In this document: positions 42,641 to 51,494 of the stretch, in pieces
Numbering within the stretch: position 1 is the first letter of the stretch
Layout: each line of letters starts with the position of its first letter
DNA from: Croceicoccus estronivorus
GTDB lineage: Bacteria; Pseudomonadota; Alphaproteobacteria; Sphingomonadales; Sphingomonadaceae
DNA: 64,000 nt
Direction: 5' to 3'
Assembly (NCBI RefSeq): GCF_001625325.1
Contig: NZ_JRQQ01000003.1
Span: forward strand, 242,096-306,095
Notes under the pieces: generated by a model
What the model saw: only the letters and a program-made list of their open reading frames with translations
The model's database searches: none
What the model was told of the DNA's origin: nothing
Position numbers and translations under genes: made by a program

Positions 42641-43686
42641 TCTGTCTCTCCTTGAGCGTATTCGGTGTCGGGCTTCACGACGATCCGTCCCATCTCGCTC
42701 GCGCTCTCGACCAGTCGGTGGGCTTCGGCGATCCGGGTCAAAGGCAGCACTTTGGCGATTTGCGGCTGGATGATGCCTTGCGTCGCAAGTGCGACCGTGT
42801 CTTCCAGCTGTACCCGGCTGACGCTACCCACGCCGAGTAAAGCCGCGCGCTTGAAGAAAATGCGCGCCGGATTGATGTTGATTTCCTCGCCGGTCAGTTC
42901 GCCGACAAAGCAATACCGGCCATGGGGAGCCAAGGCGTCGAAAGCGGCCTGAAAGGCGCGGCTGCCCACTGTGTCGATTACGACGTCGACACCTTCTCCG
43001 CCCAGTTCGGCACGCAGGCTCTTGCCGTAATTCTCACCGTTGCGTTGCACGATGACATGGTGCGCGCCGATATCGAGCAGGGCCTGGCGTTTGTCTTCAC
43101 TGCGTGTAACTGCATAGACAGTAGCACCCGCATGGCGGGCCAACTGTACGGCTGGCACACCGACCCCGCCGGTCGCCCCGGTGACAAGTACGGTTTCCCC
43201 AATTTCGACGTGGGCCGTATCGCGCACGGCATTGAGAGCAACCCCGGCGCCGGGGCCAAGCACGCAGGCACTTTCGAACGGTATCTGGTCGGGGAGCAGA
43301 ACTGCCGCATCTTCTGCGACGGCGACATATTCCGCATAGCCACCCCGAACCACGCGACGTTGCCGACAGGTTGTTTCGCGGCCTGTGCGGCAATAGCGAC
43401 ATTGTCCGCAGCTGGAAAAAGCCTTGGTGCAGACCCTGTCGCCAATGGAAAAACGGCTGATCTGGTCGCCTATGACAGCAACGGTGCCTGCGATTTCGAT
43501 ACCCATGATCGAGGGAAAGGATACGTCGCGGCGATAGGTGCCGTTCCGTTCCACCACGTCGCGATATGATACGCCGCAGGCGCCCACTTTCAGGATGATT
43601 TCATCGGGTTTGATTTCTGGAAACGAGGCTTCCTCGATCTTGAATACGGAGGGAGGACCAGGCTGGTAAGCTACTGCGGCAAGCAC
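42637..43686 (-). CDS. Zinc-type alcohol dehydrogenase (MDR), catalytic-zinc site altered
   Basis: About 349 residues from the GTG at 43686; a longer frame reaches 43782 with an unlikely Arg/Ser-rich extension. The structural zinc cysteines are intact: C93, C96, C99 and C107 (SCGQCRYC with a later TC). The catalytic cysteine C37 (GACGVSYRD) is kept, but the GHE motif reads GIE (residues 62-64), so the catalytic His is missing. The NAD loop TGATGGVG is present. First gene of the seven-gene operon, coupled to the intradiol dioxygenase by an ATGA overlap. It may be a reductase without catalytic zinc. Start is uncertain. Confidence 0.78.
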   Translation of the reverse strand: MLAAVAYQPGPPSVFKIEEASFPEIKPDEIILKVGACGVSYRDVVERNGTYRRDVSFPSIMGIEIAGTVAVIGDQISRFSIGDRVCTKAFSSCGQCRYCRTGRETTCRQRRVVRGGYAEYVAVAEDAAVLLPDQIPFESACVLGPGAGVALNAVRDTAHVEIGETVLVTGATGGVGVPAVQLARHAGATVYAVTRSEDKRQALLDIGAHHVIVQRNGENYGKSLRAELGGEGVDVVIDTVGSRAFQAAFDALAPHGRYCFVGELTGEEININPARIFFKRAALLGVGSVSRVQLEDTVALATQGIIQPQIAKVLPLTRIAEAHRLVESASEMGRIVVKPDTEYAQGETE

Positions 43687-43859
43687 GAAACGGGACTTTC
43701 GAAATGATGATCGACGACGCGTGATAGACACGCATTTCGCCCCATCCCCAGTGCGAAATGACGTCTTGCCGCACGAGTCCATGCAATCCAGCAGATGGCT
43801 CCAATAGTCCTCTGCAAGTCCCCGTGCTTCGGAGGAAATCCTGCTGTAAACAGCGAGAC

Positions 43860-44870
43860 ATGTTCAGTAAGTTCGCAGCGTTGAACCGGGTCGATCCTTT
43901 TCTGGTGGTCCTTGTATCGGTAGTTACAGCCGCAAGCTTTTTTCCGGTCCATGGGGCCGCCGTTCCGGTGGCCAAGGCCATCGCGAATCTGGCCATCATG
44001 CTGTTGTTCTTTCTGCATGGGGCCAAGCTTTCCCGGCAGGCCATTCTGGCGGGCATCGTATCCTGGCGGGTCCATGTTCTCGTGCTGGCGGCGACCTTCG
44101 TATTGTTCCCCGCTCTCGGGTTATTGATCTATGCCGCGCATCTGCCGATCGATCCCGCATTACTGACGGGATTGTTGTTCCTGACGCTGCTGCCTTCCAC
44201 CGTTCAATCGTCTGTTGCGTTTACGGCGATTGCTGGAGGTAATGTCGCCGCTGCCGTTTGCAGTGCGTCGCTGTCCAACATTGCCGGGATCGTGGTGACG
44301 CCCTTGTTGACCGGGGTTTTGATTGATGGTTCGGCGGGCGTTACTACGGATTCCTTGCAGGCGATTGCTTTTCAGCTTTTGCTGCCGTTCATTGCGGGAC
44401 ATCTTTGCCGGCCGTTGTTGTCCGGATTTCTCAATCGTTACAAGACGTTGGTATCGAAGGTGGATCGGGGTTCGATTCTGATTGTCGTCTACAATGCCTT
44501 CAGTGCGGCGGTTGTCGCCGGTATATGGAACAGGTTGGACATTGCGGACCTTGTCATCCTGTTGCTGGCCAATGCGGTTCTGCTCGGCGCTGTCATGCTA
44601 TCCACATGGTCTGCTGCGCGGTGGTTCAAGCTTTCGGTTGAAGATCAGATCGTGGTTCTGTTCTGCGGTTCGAAGAAGAGCCTCGTCTCAGGCGTGCCAA
44701 TGGCCAGTGCACTGTTTCCCGCAGCCCTGGCCGGTCCCATCATCTTGCCGCTCATGTTGTTTCACCAGCTTCAACTCATGGTCTGCGCAGTGGTTGCACA
44801 ACGCTACCGGTCCCATGGTGAGACGGTTGCTCTAAACTCTGCCGTGGCCGGTTCAGGCCCGTTGCGGTAA
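43860..44870 (+). CDS. Bile acid:sodium symporter-like (SBF-like) transporter
   Basis: 336 residues with about nine to ten hydrophobic segments. LAIMLLFFLHGAKLSRQA and TLLPSTVQSSVAFTAIAGGN are characteristic of the SBF-like/YfeH branch of the BASS family, which moves organic anions with Na+ or H+. ATG 43860 gives the normal N-terminus; the frame upstream to 43758 is not membrane-like. Divergent from the intradiol operon and upstream of the AraC-acetamidase fusion gene on the same strand (26-nt gap), so it may be co-regulated with either. Probable role: inner-membrane uptake of an acid. Confidence 0.83.
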   Translation: MFSKFAALNRVDPFLVVLVSVVTAASFFPVHGAAVPVAKAIANLAIMLLFFLHGAKLSRQAILAGIVSWRVHVLVLAATFVLFPALGLLIYAAHLPIDPALLTGLLFLTLLPSTVQSSVAFTAIAGGNVAAAVCSASLSNIAGIVVTPLLTGVLIDGSAGVTTDSLQAIAFQLLLPFIAGHLCRPLLSGFLNRYKTLVSKVDRGSILIVVYNAFSAAVVAGIWNRLDIADLVILLLANAVLLGAVMLSTWSAARWFKLSVEDQIVVLFCGSKKSLVSGVPMASALFPAALAGPIILPLMLFHQLQLMVCAVVAQRYRSHGETVALNSAVAGSGPLR

Positions 44871-44896
44871 CATGATGGTCTGTTGGAGAACAGTGC

Positions 44897-47308
44897 ATGG
44901 GTGTATTTGAAGCGAAGTCGTCAGTTGGGGAAGCAGGGCCACTAGGAAAGCCAATGCAGAACTGGGACTTTGCAACTACTGCTTATCTGGAAGGTGATCG
45001 CGAGGATGCCTGGCGGCAGGCATTGTCCAGTCTGGGTCTGAAAGGCGGCCCGGCGACATCGTCCCAACGCTTCATCGGGGTTATTTCAGCACTCTCGACA
45101 CCGCATGAAAGCGAATACATTTATCTTTCGTCCAGCGCCCAGAAAATCGTTATCGGAGAAGCTGACCCATCTACGGTGATGCTCTGCCTCGTCATGGACG
45201 GGCATGGCAATCTGATCCAGCCGAATGGGGAGTATTCAGAAGTACTGCGCCGCAATCTCGTTTTCGGCCCGGTGCTTGCGGGTGCAGGTTTCGATTTCCA
45301 GTCCGATTTTCGCTTGCTTATCGTACGTATGCCGCGGTCGCTGGTTATGCCCCGTCTGCTCTTCCCCCTTGCAGGCAAGCTGGAATTGATCGTCGGAGAT
45401 AGCGAGTTCACCGAGATATTCAGCGACATGCTGGAATCGATGGTGCAGCGAATTGGGCGGCTCACGCTGGATCAGATCCGGTCGATCGAAAGTTCGATCA
45501 CAGAATTCCTGGCAATGTGCGTCATGAGCGAAGGGGGAAGCGACAAGCTGGGCGGTGTTACGGGCCGTCGGGCCAGCCTGCTCCAGCGAGTGTCTCAGAT
45601 CATCGAACGCCGCCTGTCCGAGTCGGAGCTGAGCCTTGCCGACATCGCACAGGAAAGCGGCATGTCCGTGCGCAACCTGCAGAAGCTGTTCGAGACATTC
45701 CAGAAGACCTTCAGCACTTATGTCCGCACCCGACGGCTGGAACGATGCCGGGACGATCTCGGTTCCTACCTCACGCGGCAGCTTTCGATTTCCGAAATCT
45801 GCTATCGTTGGGGTTTCACCGATCCGGCCTATTTCAGCCGCGCCTTTCGCGATGAATTCGGAGTCGCCCCGCGCGAATATCGTAAGAACCCGCATTTCCA
45901 TAACAGCGCCTCTCAGGAAGGCCGGCCATCTCTGCGGGGGCGCCCCCAAAGATGGCTGCCGCTGGATGACAAGGGACCGGAACGGGCGGACCTTTCGGAT
46001 ATTATTCACGGCCCCGCGCATGAGCGGGCCCTGATCGGTTCTTCGCCCGACCAGCGTGAACACTATCTGCCTGCGACGGCCAAGACTGTGCATTGGGGCT
46101 ATTTCAGTCGATTCATCCCACCGGTTCTGGAAATTCGCTCAGGCGATATCGTGACGATCGAGTGCCTGACGCATCATGCATATGACGATTACGAGCGCAT
46201 GATCAAAGACGATCCGGGGGCCGAGGATGTCTTCCACTGGACGTCTGAAGAGAAAAACGTGGACCGACGCGGTGCCGGGCCGATGGATGCCTCCACGTTC
46301 GGTCGAGGGGCAGGCGAGGGCTTCGGGGTTCATATCTGTACTGGCCCTGTTGCCGTGGCCGGGGCGAAGCCTGGCGACGTGCTGGAGGTCCGCATCCTGT
46401 CGACTACGCCGCGGATCAGCGGCAACCGCGAATTTTCCGGCAAGGCGTTTGGCAGTAATGCGGCAGCCTTCTGGGGATTTCACTATCATGACCTTCTGAC
46501 CGAGCCGAAGGAGCGCGAGGTCATCACGATCTACGAGGTGGATTGTAACAGCGGGGGACGCTACGCAAAGGCGGTCTATAATTACCGTTGGACCCCACAG
46601 ACCGATCCGTACGGAGTGCTGCATCCACGTATCGATTACCCCGGTGTTCCTGTCGATCATTCAACGATCACGAAGAATTTCGGTGTGCTGAAGGATATCA
46701 CGATTCCGGTTCGCCCGCACTTCGGAGTGATGGGACTGGCGCCCGATAATAGCGGCCTTGTGGATTCCGTTCCGCCATCTCACTTTGGCGGCAATCTCGA
46801 CAACTGGCGGGTAGGTGCCGGATCGGTGGTCTATCTTCCGGTCGCCGTTGCTGGCGGGCTTCTGTCCGTTGGCGATCCCCATGCCTCGCAAGGTGACGCT
46901 GAAGCCTGCGGCACTGCGATTGAATGTTCGATGACAGGGGAATTCCAGCTCATTCTGCACAAGCGGCGGGAACTGACCAACCCGGCGCTAATGGACCTCA
47001 ATTACCCGTTGATCGAAACGGATGACGAATGGGTGATATCCGGCTTCAGCCATCCCAACTATCTGGATGAACTGGGGCAGGATGCGCAGAGCGAGATCTA
47101 CAAGAAAAGCTCTGTCGACCTCGCGATGCGGGATGCTTTCCGCAAGGTCAGACGGTTCCTGATGGCGATGCGCGATCTGAGCGAAGATGAAGCGATCTCG
47201 CTTATTTCCGTGGCGGTCGACTTCGGTGTGACTCAAGTCGCCGACGGCAACTGGGGCGTTCATGCAATCGTGCGCAAGTCGCTTTTTGAGGAAGACAGCC
47301 GGGCATGA
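44897..47308 (+). CDS. AraC-type regulator fused to acetamidase/formamidase domain
   Basis: 803 residues in one uninterrupted frame. Residues 1-220 look like an AraC effector domain. Residues 225-330 are a complete AraC HTH pair: SLADIAQESGMSVRNLQKLF and EICYRWGFTDPAYFSRAFRD, ending GVAPREY. After a linker of about 55 residues, 388-795 is a full acetamidase/formamidase (FmdA/AmdA) domain: VHWGYF, GDIVTIECLTHHAYDD, CTGPVAVAGAKPGD, RPHFGVMGLAP, HFGGNLDNWRVGAGS and SVGDPHASQGDAE. The linker (331-397) contains no ATG, GTG or TTG codon; the first is a GTG inside the conserved TVHWGY. A single polypeptide is therefore likely. It may be a regulator that senses or hydrolyses its own amide effector (inference). 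Stop overlaps the PfkB start. Confidence 0.9.
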   Translation: MGVFEAKSSVGEAGPLGKPMQNWDFATTAYLEGDREDAWRQALSSLGLKGGPATSSQRFIGVISALSTPHESEYIYLSSSAQKIVIGEADPSTVMLCLVMDGHGNLIQPNGEYSEVLRRNLVFGPVLAGAGFDFQSDFRLLIVRMPRSLVMPRLLFPLAGKLELIVGDSEFTEIFSDMLESMVQRIGRLTLDQIRSIESSITEFLAMCVMSEGGSDKLGGVTGRRASLLQRVSQIIERRLSESELSLADIAQESGMSVRNLQKLFETFQKTFSTYVRTRRLERCRDDLGSYLTRQLSISEICYRWGFTDPAYFSRAFRDEFGVAPREYRKNPHFHNSASQEGRPSLRGRPQRWLPLDDKGPERADLSDIIHGPAHERALIGSSPDQREHYLPATAKTVHWGYFSRFIPPVLEIRSGDIVTIECLTHHAYDDYERMIKDDPGAEDVFHWTSEEKNVDRRGAGPMDASTFGRGAGEGFGVHICTGPVAVAGAKPGDVLEVRILSTTPRISGNREFSGKAFGSNAAAFWGFHYHDLLTEPKEREVITIYEVDCNSGGRYAKAVYNYRWTPQTDPYGVLHPRIDYPGVPVDHSTITKNFGVLKDITIPVRPHFGVMGLAPDNSGLVDSVPPSHFGGNLDNWRVGAGSVVYLPVAVAGGLLSVGDPHASQGDAEACGTAIECSMTGEFQLILHKRRELTNPALMDLNYPLIETDDEWVISGFSHPNYLDELGQDAQSEIYKKSSVDLAMRDAFRKVRRFLMAMRDLSEDEAISLISVAVDFGVTQVADGNWGVHAIVRKSLFEEDSRA

Positions 47309-48228
47309 GCCTTATCGTGCTGGGCGGCATCAATCTCGACATCATCTGCTCAGTCGAGGAACTTCCGGCACCCGGTGAGACCGTAAGCGGCCTGGCTATC
47401 GACCAGTCTCCGGGCGGGAAGGGATTGAATCAGGCAATCGCCATCGCACGGCTGGGCGGTGAGGTGCAGATGCTTGGCGCGGTCGGGTGCGATCCCGAAG
47501 GAGATGGCCTGATCAAGGCGATGGCGTTGGCTGGAGTTTCGACGGGGCAGGTTCGTCGCATGCCGGATTCCGATACCGGCCGGGCTTTCATTACTTTGTC
47601 GAATGCCGGCGAAAACATGATTGTGGTCCATGCCGGTGCCAATCTCGCGTTCGGGGCGGAGGATGTCGAGCAGGCTGATCTCGGCGGAGCGCAAGTTTTC
47701 CTCACGCAGTTCGAAGCTGCATTGCCGGCGGTGCGGACGTTCTTTTCGACGCCGCAGGCGCGTGGGGGAGTTCGGATTCTCAATACCGCTCCGGCGTTGG
47801 ATGCGGGCCGCGATCTTCTGCCGCTCGCCGATATTCTTGTGATGAACGAGATTGAATTGCAGCGATTTGCCAACCTGGATTGTGCTCCGATGATGAAGGA
47901 GGACATTGTTACGGCGGCGCGATGGTTGCTCCGCGATGAGGCGCAGTCGATCATTGTGACTCTGGGCGGTGACGGAGCGGTCCTGGTGACCGCTGCAGGA
48001 GCCAAAACAGTTCCGGCGATCCGCCAGGAAGTGGTCGATACTATCGGGGCAGGAGATTGTTTTTGCGGGGCCCTGGCCTTCAGGATCGCGAGTGGGGATT
48101 CAATCGAACGGGCAATGGGTTATGCCACCGCTGCCGCAGGAATTTCCGTGGCACGGCGCGGTGGAGCATCAAGCATGCCGAATGCCGCGGAAGTGGAGGC
48201 CCTGCTCGCCAGTGAAGGCGCCGCCTGA
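47305..48228 (+). CDS. PfkB-family carbohydrate kinase (ribokinase-like)
   Basis: 307 residues. N-terminal GGINLDIICSVEELPAPGE, the substrate motif GGKGLNQA, and the C-terminal PfkB signature TIGAGDCFCGALA with the catalytic Asp. Length is typical of ribokinase. It would phosphorylate a sugar, nucleoside or similar polyol with ATP. It overlaps the AraC-acetamidase fusion by four bases (ATGA), so translation is coupled. This makes an acetamidase plus ribokinase pair, hinting at an amide linked to a sugar or a nucleoside-like compound; that is inference only. Confidence 0.87.
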   Translation: MSLIVLGGINLDIICSVEELPAPGETVSGLAIDQSPGGKGLNQAIAIARLGGEVQMLGAVGCDPEGDGLIKAMALAGVSTGQVRRMPDSDTGRAFITLSNAGENMIVVHAGANLAFGAEDVEQADLGGAQVFLTQFEAALPAVRTFFSTPQARGGVRILNTAPALDAGRDLLPLADILVMNEIELQRFANLDCAPMMKEDIVTAARWLLRDEAQSIIVTLGGDGAVLVTAAGAKTVPAIRQEVVDTIGAGDCFCGALAFRIASGDSIERAMGYATAAAGISVARRGGASSMPNAAEVEALLASEGAA

Positions 48229-48229
48229 C

Positions 48230-49195
48230 CTAGAGGTCTAATACGATCTTGGGCGTGCACGAACCGGAACAGCATATCATCATGACATTGCCTTCGGCTT
48301 TCTCGGCATCGGTCAGAACGGCATCGCGGTGATCGGGTGTTCCGGCGAGGACCACTGTTTCGCACGACCCGCAGATGCCCTCTCTGCAAGAGGAAGTGGT
48401 GCGCAGTCCTGCTTCCTTGATCGCATCGAGGATCGTCTGCCCCGGTAACACTTCGATAGTACGCTTGCTACGCGCGAGTTCCACGGTGAAGCCACCATCG
48501 TCCGCTACGGGCGCGACTGCCGTGAACTGCTCGAAATGAACGCGTTCTGGCGGCAGATGTCCGCAGGCGGCACGGAATGCATCAAGCAGCCCGCCCGGTC
48601 CGCAGCAATAGAAATGACTGCCTGGCGGTGCGGTGCGTACGATGGACTCTACGTCGGGGCGTTTGCCACCCGGGTCGCGGCTGAAATAGGTAGCAATCGT
48701 TTCAACAGCGTCGATCGAGGCATTTTCCAGATGGTCGAGCAGCGGTGCGCGACCGCGCCTTTGGGCAGTATAATGCAACTCGAAACTACGACCCAGGTGG
48801 CGTAGCCGCTGAGCCATGGACCAGATCGGAGTAATGCCGATGCCTCCCGCGAAGAGCACCGTATGTGCGGCACTTTCATCGAGTGCAAAGTGGCATCGTG
48901 GAGCGCTGATCGTCAGGACATCTCCTGCTTTCACGTTCGTATGAAAATGGCGCGAACCACCCCGGCTTTCCAGTTCAAGGGCGATTGCAATAACGTAGCG
49001 GTGGCGTTCATCAGGTGCGTTCAGCAGTGAGTATTGTCGCACCAGATCCGGACCGGCATGCACATCGATATGCGCTCCTGCGGTAAAGGGCGGAAGCTCC
49101 CCATTGTCGAGCGGCCGTAAATCGAAGATCCGCACGCCTTCGCTGTCTTCGACAAGCGCAGCGACCCGAACTGCTATTTCCTGATGATCCTGCAT
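48230..49195 (-). CDS. PDR/VanB-type ferredoxin reductase (oxygenase reductase component)
   Basis: About 320 residues. FMN/FAD barrel (RQYSLLNAPDE), NAD domain (HTVLFAGGIGITPIWSMA) and a C-terminal plant-type [2Fe-2S] domain with SCREGICGSC (C-x4-C-x2-C) and a last Cys in MMICCSGSC. This order (flavin, NAD, ferredoxin) is that of phthalate dioxygenase reductase and VanB. It would supply electrons to Rieske oxygenases. Both Rieske genes of the window lack a neighbouring reductase, so this may serve them. I chose ATG 49195; the frame extends to a TTG at 49231. Convergent with the PfkB gene, almost touching. Confidence 0.86.
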   Translation of the reverse strand: MQDHQEIAVRVAALVEDSEGVRIFDLRPLDNGELPPFTAGAHIDVHAGPDLVRQYSLLNAPDERHRYVIAIALELESRGGSRHFHTNVKAGDVLTISAPRCHFALDESAAHTVLFAGGIGITPIWSMAQRLRHLGRSFELHYTAQRRGRAPLLDHLENASIDAVETIATYFSRDPGGKRPDVESIVRTAPPGSHFYCCGPGGLLDAFRAACGHLPPERVHFEQFTAVAPVADDGGFTVELARSKRTIEVLPGQTILDAIKEAGLRTTSSCREGICGSCETVVLAGTPDHRDAVLTDAEKAEGNVMMICCSGSCTPKIVLDL

Positions 49196-49569
49196 TCGCG
49201 TCGTAAATCCTCCGCTTCGGTTCTTGGACAAGTAATGACGAGGGCGGCTTGGTTCCGTCCGGTCGTCTTGATGCTTAGCGTGACGCGAGCTTCAGAAAAG
49301 CCATGAAATCAATCGCAGGGGTGTCTCGGAGGGCTCCTGGCGATTGACTCCAAATAATGGGGTAACTGGCGTCAACAACCTGTGCTGCTAGTGCGAGACG
49401 TCTTCGCCAAGCTGCGATTATAACATCGGACAAGTCGTTGCTTCGCTTGAAGCGCGGCATCTGAAGAAACAGCAGCGAAGAACTTGAACTCGGAACTCAC
49501 CTTGACAGTCCAGCGCCCGCTTCCCGCACAGTGTTCCGCAATCCTGCGGGTTTCCGCAGAGATGCCTGC
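49196..49569 (+). other. Gap between divergent reductase and LigB-type genes
   Basis: 374 nt without a convincing gene. It separates the reductase (minus) and the LigB-type dioxygenase (plus) and should contain both promoters. A TTGACA lies near 49502 but no good -10 follows. A 61-codon minus-strand frame (49275-49460) has no known motif. Confidence 0.4.
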
Positions 49570-50358
49570 ATGAGCCGGCTGCCGACGATCTTTTTCGGGC
49601 ATGGTAGCCCGATCATCGCGCTGAAGCAGAACGAAACGACAAGAAGCTGGAAGGCACTCGCTGATAGCATGGAGCGTCCACGAGCGATCCTGTGCATTTC
49701 AGCCCACTGGCTTACGCATGGCGTGAGCGTAACAGCGCAGGATCATCCGCCGACCATTCATGATTTTGGTGGCTTCCCGAGGGAGATGCACGAATTCGAA
49801 TATCCTGCACCCGGCGATCCGGAGCTGGTTGCGCGGGTGCAGCAATTGCTGGGGCCGACCACAGTGGTCCCTTCCGGCGACTGGGGTTTCGATCACGGCT
49901 GCTGGACGGTCTTGATGAAGGCATGGCCAGAAGCGGATATTCCCGTCGTCCAGCTTAGTCTGGATGTGACCAAGAGCCCGACCGAACACTATGCGCTGGG
50001 CCAGCTTCTCCGTCCGCTCCGCGACGAAAACGTGCTCATCATGGGAACGGGCAATATAGTTCACAATCTCCGCGTGTTGCAGCGTGTCGACGGTGCTCCG
50101 CCCAATCCGCTGGCAATGCAGTTCAGCACCGCGATCAAGCGGGCGATCGCGGAGAATGACGCACAGACAGTCATTGAATTCGCCAAGCTAGGGGACATGG
50201 CCCGGCTTGCGGTGCCGACTGCCGATCACTTCTGGCCGCTGCTTTATGTGCTGGGCGCGCGCCATCCTGACGATCACGTGACCTTCGAGCCCGATTTCAT
50301 CGAATATGGTTCGATAGATATGACCACCGTCACCCTGCGCGGCGATCTCGCCGCGTGA
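49570..50358 (+). CDS. LigB-family extradiol dioxygenase (DODA/YgiD-like), copy 1
   Basis: 262 residues. GHGSP with H11, SAHW with H46, DHGCW with H109 and NIVHN with H165 give the metal and catalytic histidines of the class III extradiol DODA group. Other conserved parts are IHDFGGFP and EYPAPGDP. Enzymes of this group cleave DOPA or other catechols with Fe(II) or Zn(II), and some act as plain hydrolases. ATG 49570 fits the family start; upstream GTG at 49531 is possible. Followed by the stand-alone acetamidase after 44 nt. Similar to the copy at 52.7-53.5 kb. Confidence 0.87.
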   Translation: MSRLPTIFFGHGSPIIALKQNETTRSWKALADSMERPRAILCISAHWLTHGVSVTAQDHPPTIHDFGGFPREMHEFEYPAPGDPELVARVQQLLGPTTVVPSGDWGFDHGCWTVLMKAWPEADIPVVQLSLDVTKSPTEHYALGQLLRPLRDENVLIMGTGNIVHNLRVLQRVDGAPPNPLAMQFSTAIKRAIAENDAQTVIEFAKLGDMARLAVPTADHFWPLLYVLGARHPDDHVTFEPDFIEYGSIDMTTVTLRGDLAA

Positions 50359-50402
50359 GACAGCCAGATCTCCATATTTGCCAATATAAGGGGTAGTTAT
50401 CG

Positions 50403-51494
50403 ATGTCCTTGACTTGCAAGCCCGGCTCAGTGCGTGAGACCGTGATTCCCGGTGCGCTCCATTATCTGGAAGCGCTGCCGGAAACGATCCACTGGGGGTA
50501 TTTTGATCCGGCGCGTGGGCCAGCGCTCAAAGTCAAGTCAGGCGACCTCATCCAGGCTGAGGCGGTCACGCATCACGCGGGCGATGATCCGTCGTTGATG
50601 ATGGACGACAAGGTGTGGCGTATTTTCAACGAAACACCCGAAGCGGACCGGAACCCCGGCGTGCATATCATGACCGGGCCGATCTATGTCGAAGATGCCA
50701 AACCGGGGGACATTCTCGAAGTCCGTTACCTGACGATGGAGCCACGCTTCCGCTATGGCTCCAATCTCGCGGCGAACTGGGGAAACCTGTACAAGGAGTT
50801 CGACGAGAAGGAGCGGGTTACGATTTATGAGCTCGATCCCCGCTACAACACTGCCCGTGCAACATATGCCTATGACTTCAAGGGTAAATATCTTGTTCCG
50901 GGGACTGTGACCAATTGCCCTGAATGCGAACGGCAGACCGCACTTGATGGAGTCCGTGTGCCGGTTCGTCCCCATCTCGGGACCGCAGGCGTGGCGCCGG
51001 ATGTTTCCGGGCGGGTCAGCACGATTCCGCCGGGTTTGCACGGCGGCAATATCGACAACTGGCGTATCGGTGCCGGGGCAACGCTCTATTATCCCGTACA
51101 GGTCGATGGCGGCCTGTTCTCAATCGGGGATCCGCATGTGAGCCAGGGGGACGGTGAGATCAGCGGTACGGCTATCGAAGCTTCGTTGAATGTGCTGTTC
51201 CAAATCGTCCTGCGCAAGGATTTCGCGTTTCCGTCACCGTTGTTGGAGACGCCCGACTGCTGGATCGTTCATGGATTTCATGAGGATCTCAATCAGGCGC
51301 AGAAGAACGCGGCGATAGACATGCTTCACCTGCTTACCGAGCACCAGGGCCTGTCTGCAAACGATGCCTATTCCTTGATGAGCGTCGCGGCCGATTTCGG
51401 CGTGACACAGGTGGTCGATGGAACGCAGGGCATCCACGTTCGCATTCCGCGCCATATATTCCCGCATAGCGGAACGATCACCTTTGGAGATTAA
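50403..51494 (+). CDS. Acetamidase/formamidase family protein (stand-alone)
   Basis: 363 residues. Matches the C-terminal domain of the fusion protein at 44.9 kb motif by motif: TIHWGYFDP, VTHHAGDD, MTGPIYVEDAKPGD, VRPHLGTAGVAP, HGGNIDNWRIGAG and SIGDPHVSQGDGE. The family hydrolyses short-chain amides such as formamide or acetamide, and some members have wider substrates. It sits between the LigB-type gene and the exported hydrolase on the plus strand, probably an operon. Having two members close together suggests an amide as pathway intermediate or inducer. Confidence 0.88.
   Translation: MSLTCKPGSVRETVIPGALHYLEALPETIHWGYFDPARGPALKVKSGDLIQAEAVTHHAGDDPSLMMDDKVWRIFNETPEADRNPGVHIMTGPIYVEDAKPGDILEVRYLTMEPRFRYGSNLAANWGNLYKEFDEKERVTIYELDPRYNTARATYAYDFKGKYLVPGTVTNCPECERQTALDGVRVPVRPHLGTAGVAPDVSGRVSTIPPGLHGGNIDNWRIGAGATLYYPVQVDGGLFSIGDPHVSQGDGEISGTAIEASLNVLFQIVLRKDFAFPSPLLETPDCWIVHGFHEDLNQAQKNAAIDMLHLLTEHQGLSANDAYSLMSVAADFGVTQVVDGTQGIHVRIPRHIFPHSGTITFGD

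Noticed and set aside
49275..49460. 61-codon minus-strand frame between the reductase and LigB-type gene
   Set aside because: No ribosome site, no motif and no partner; left as intergenic.
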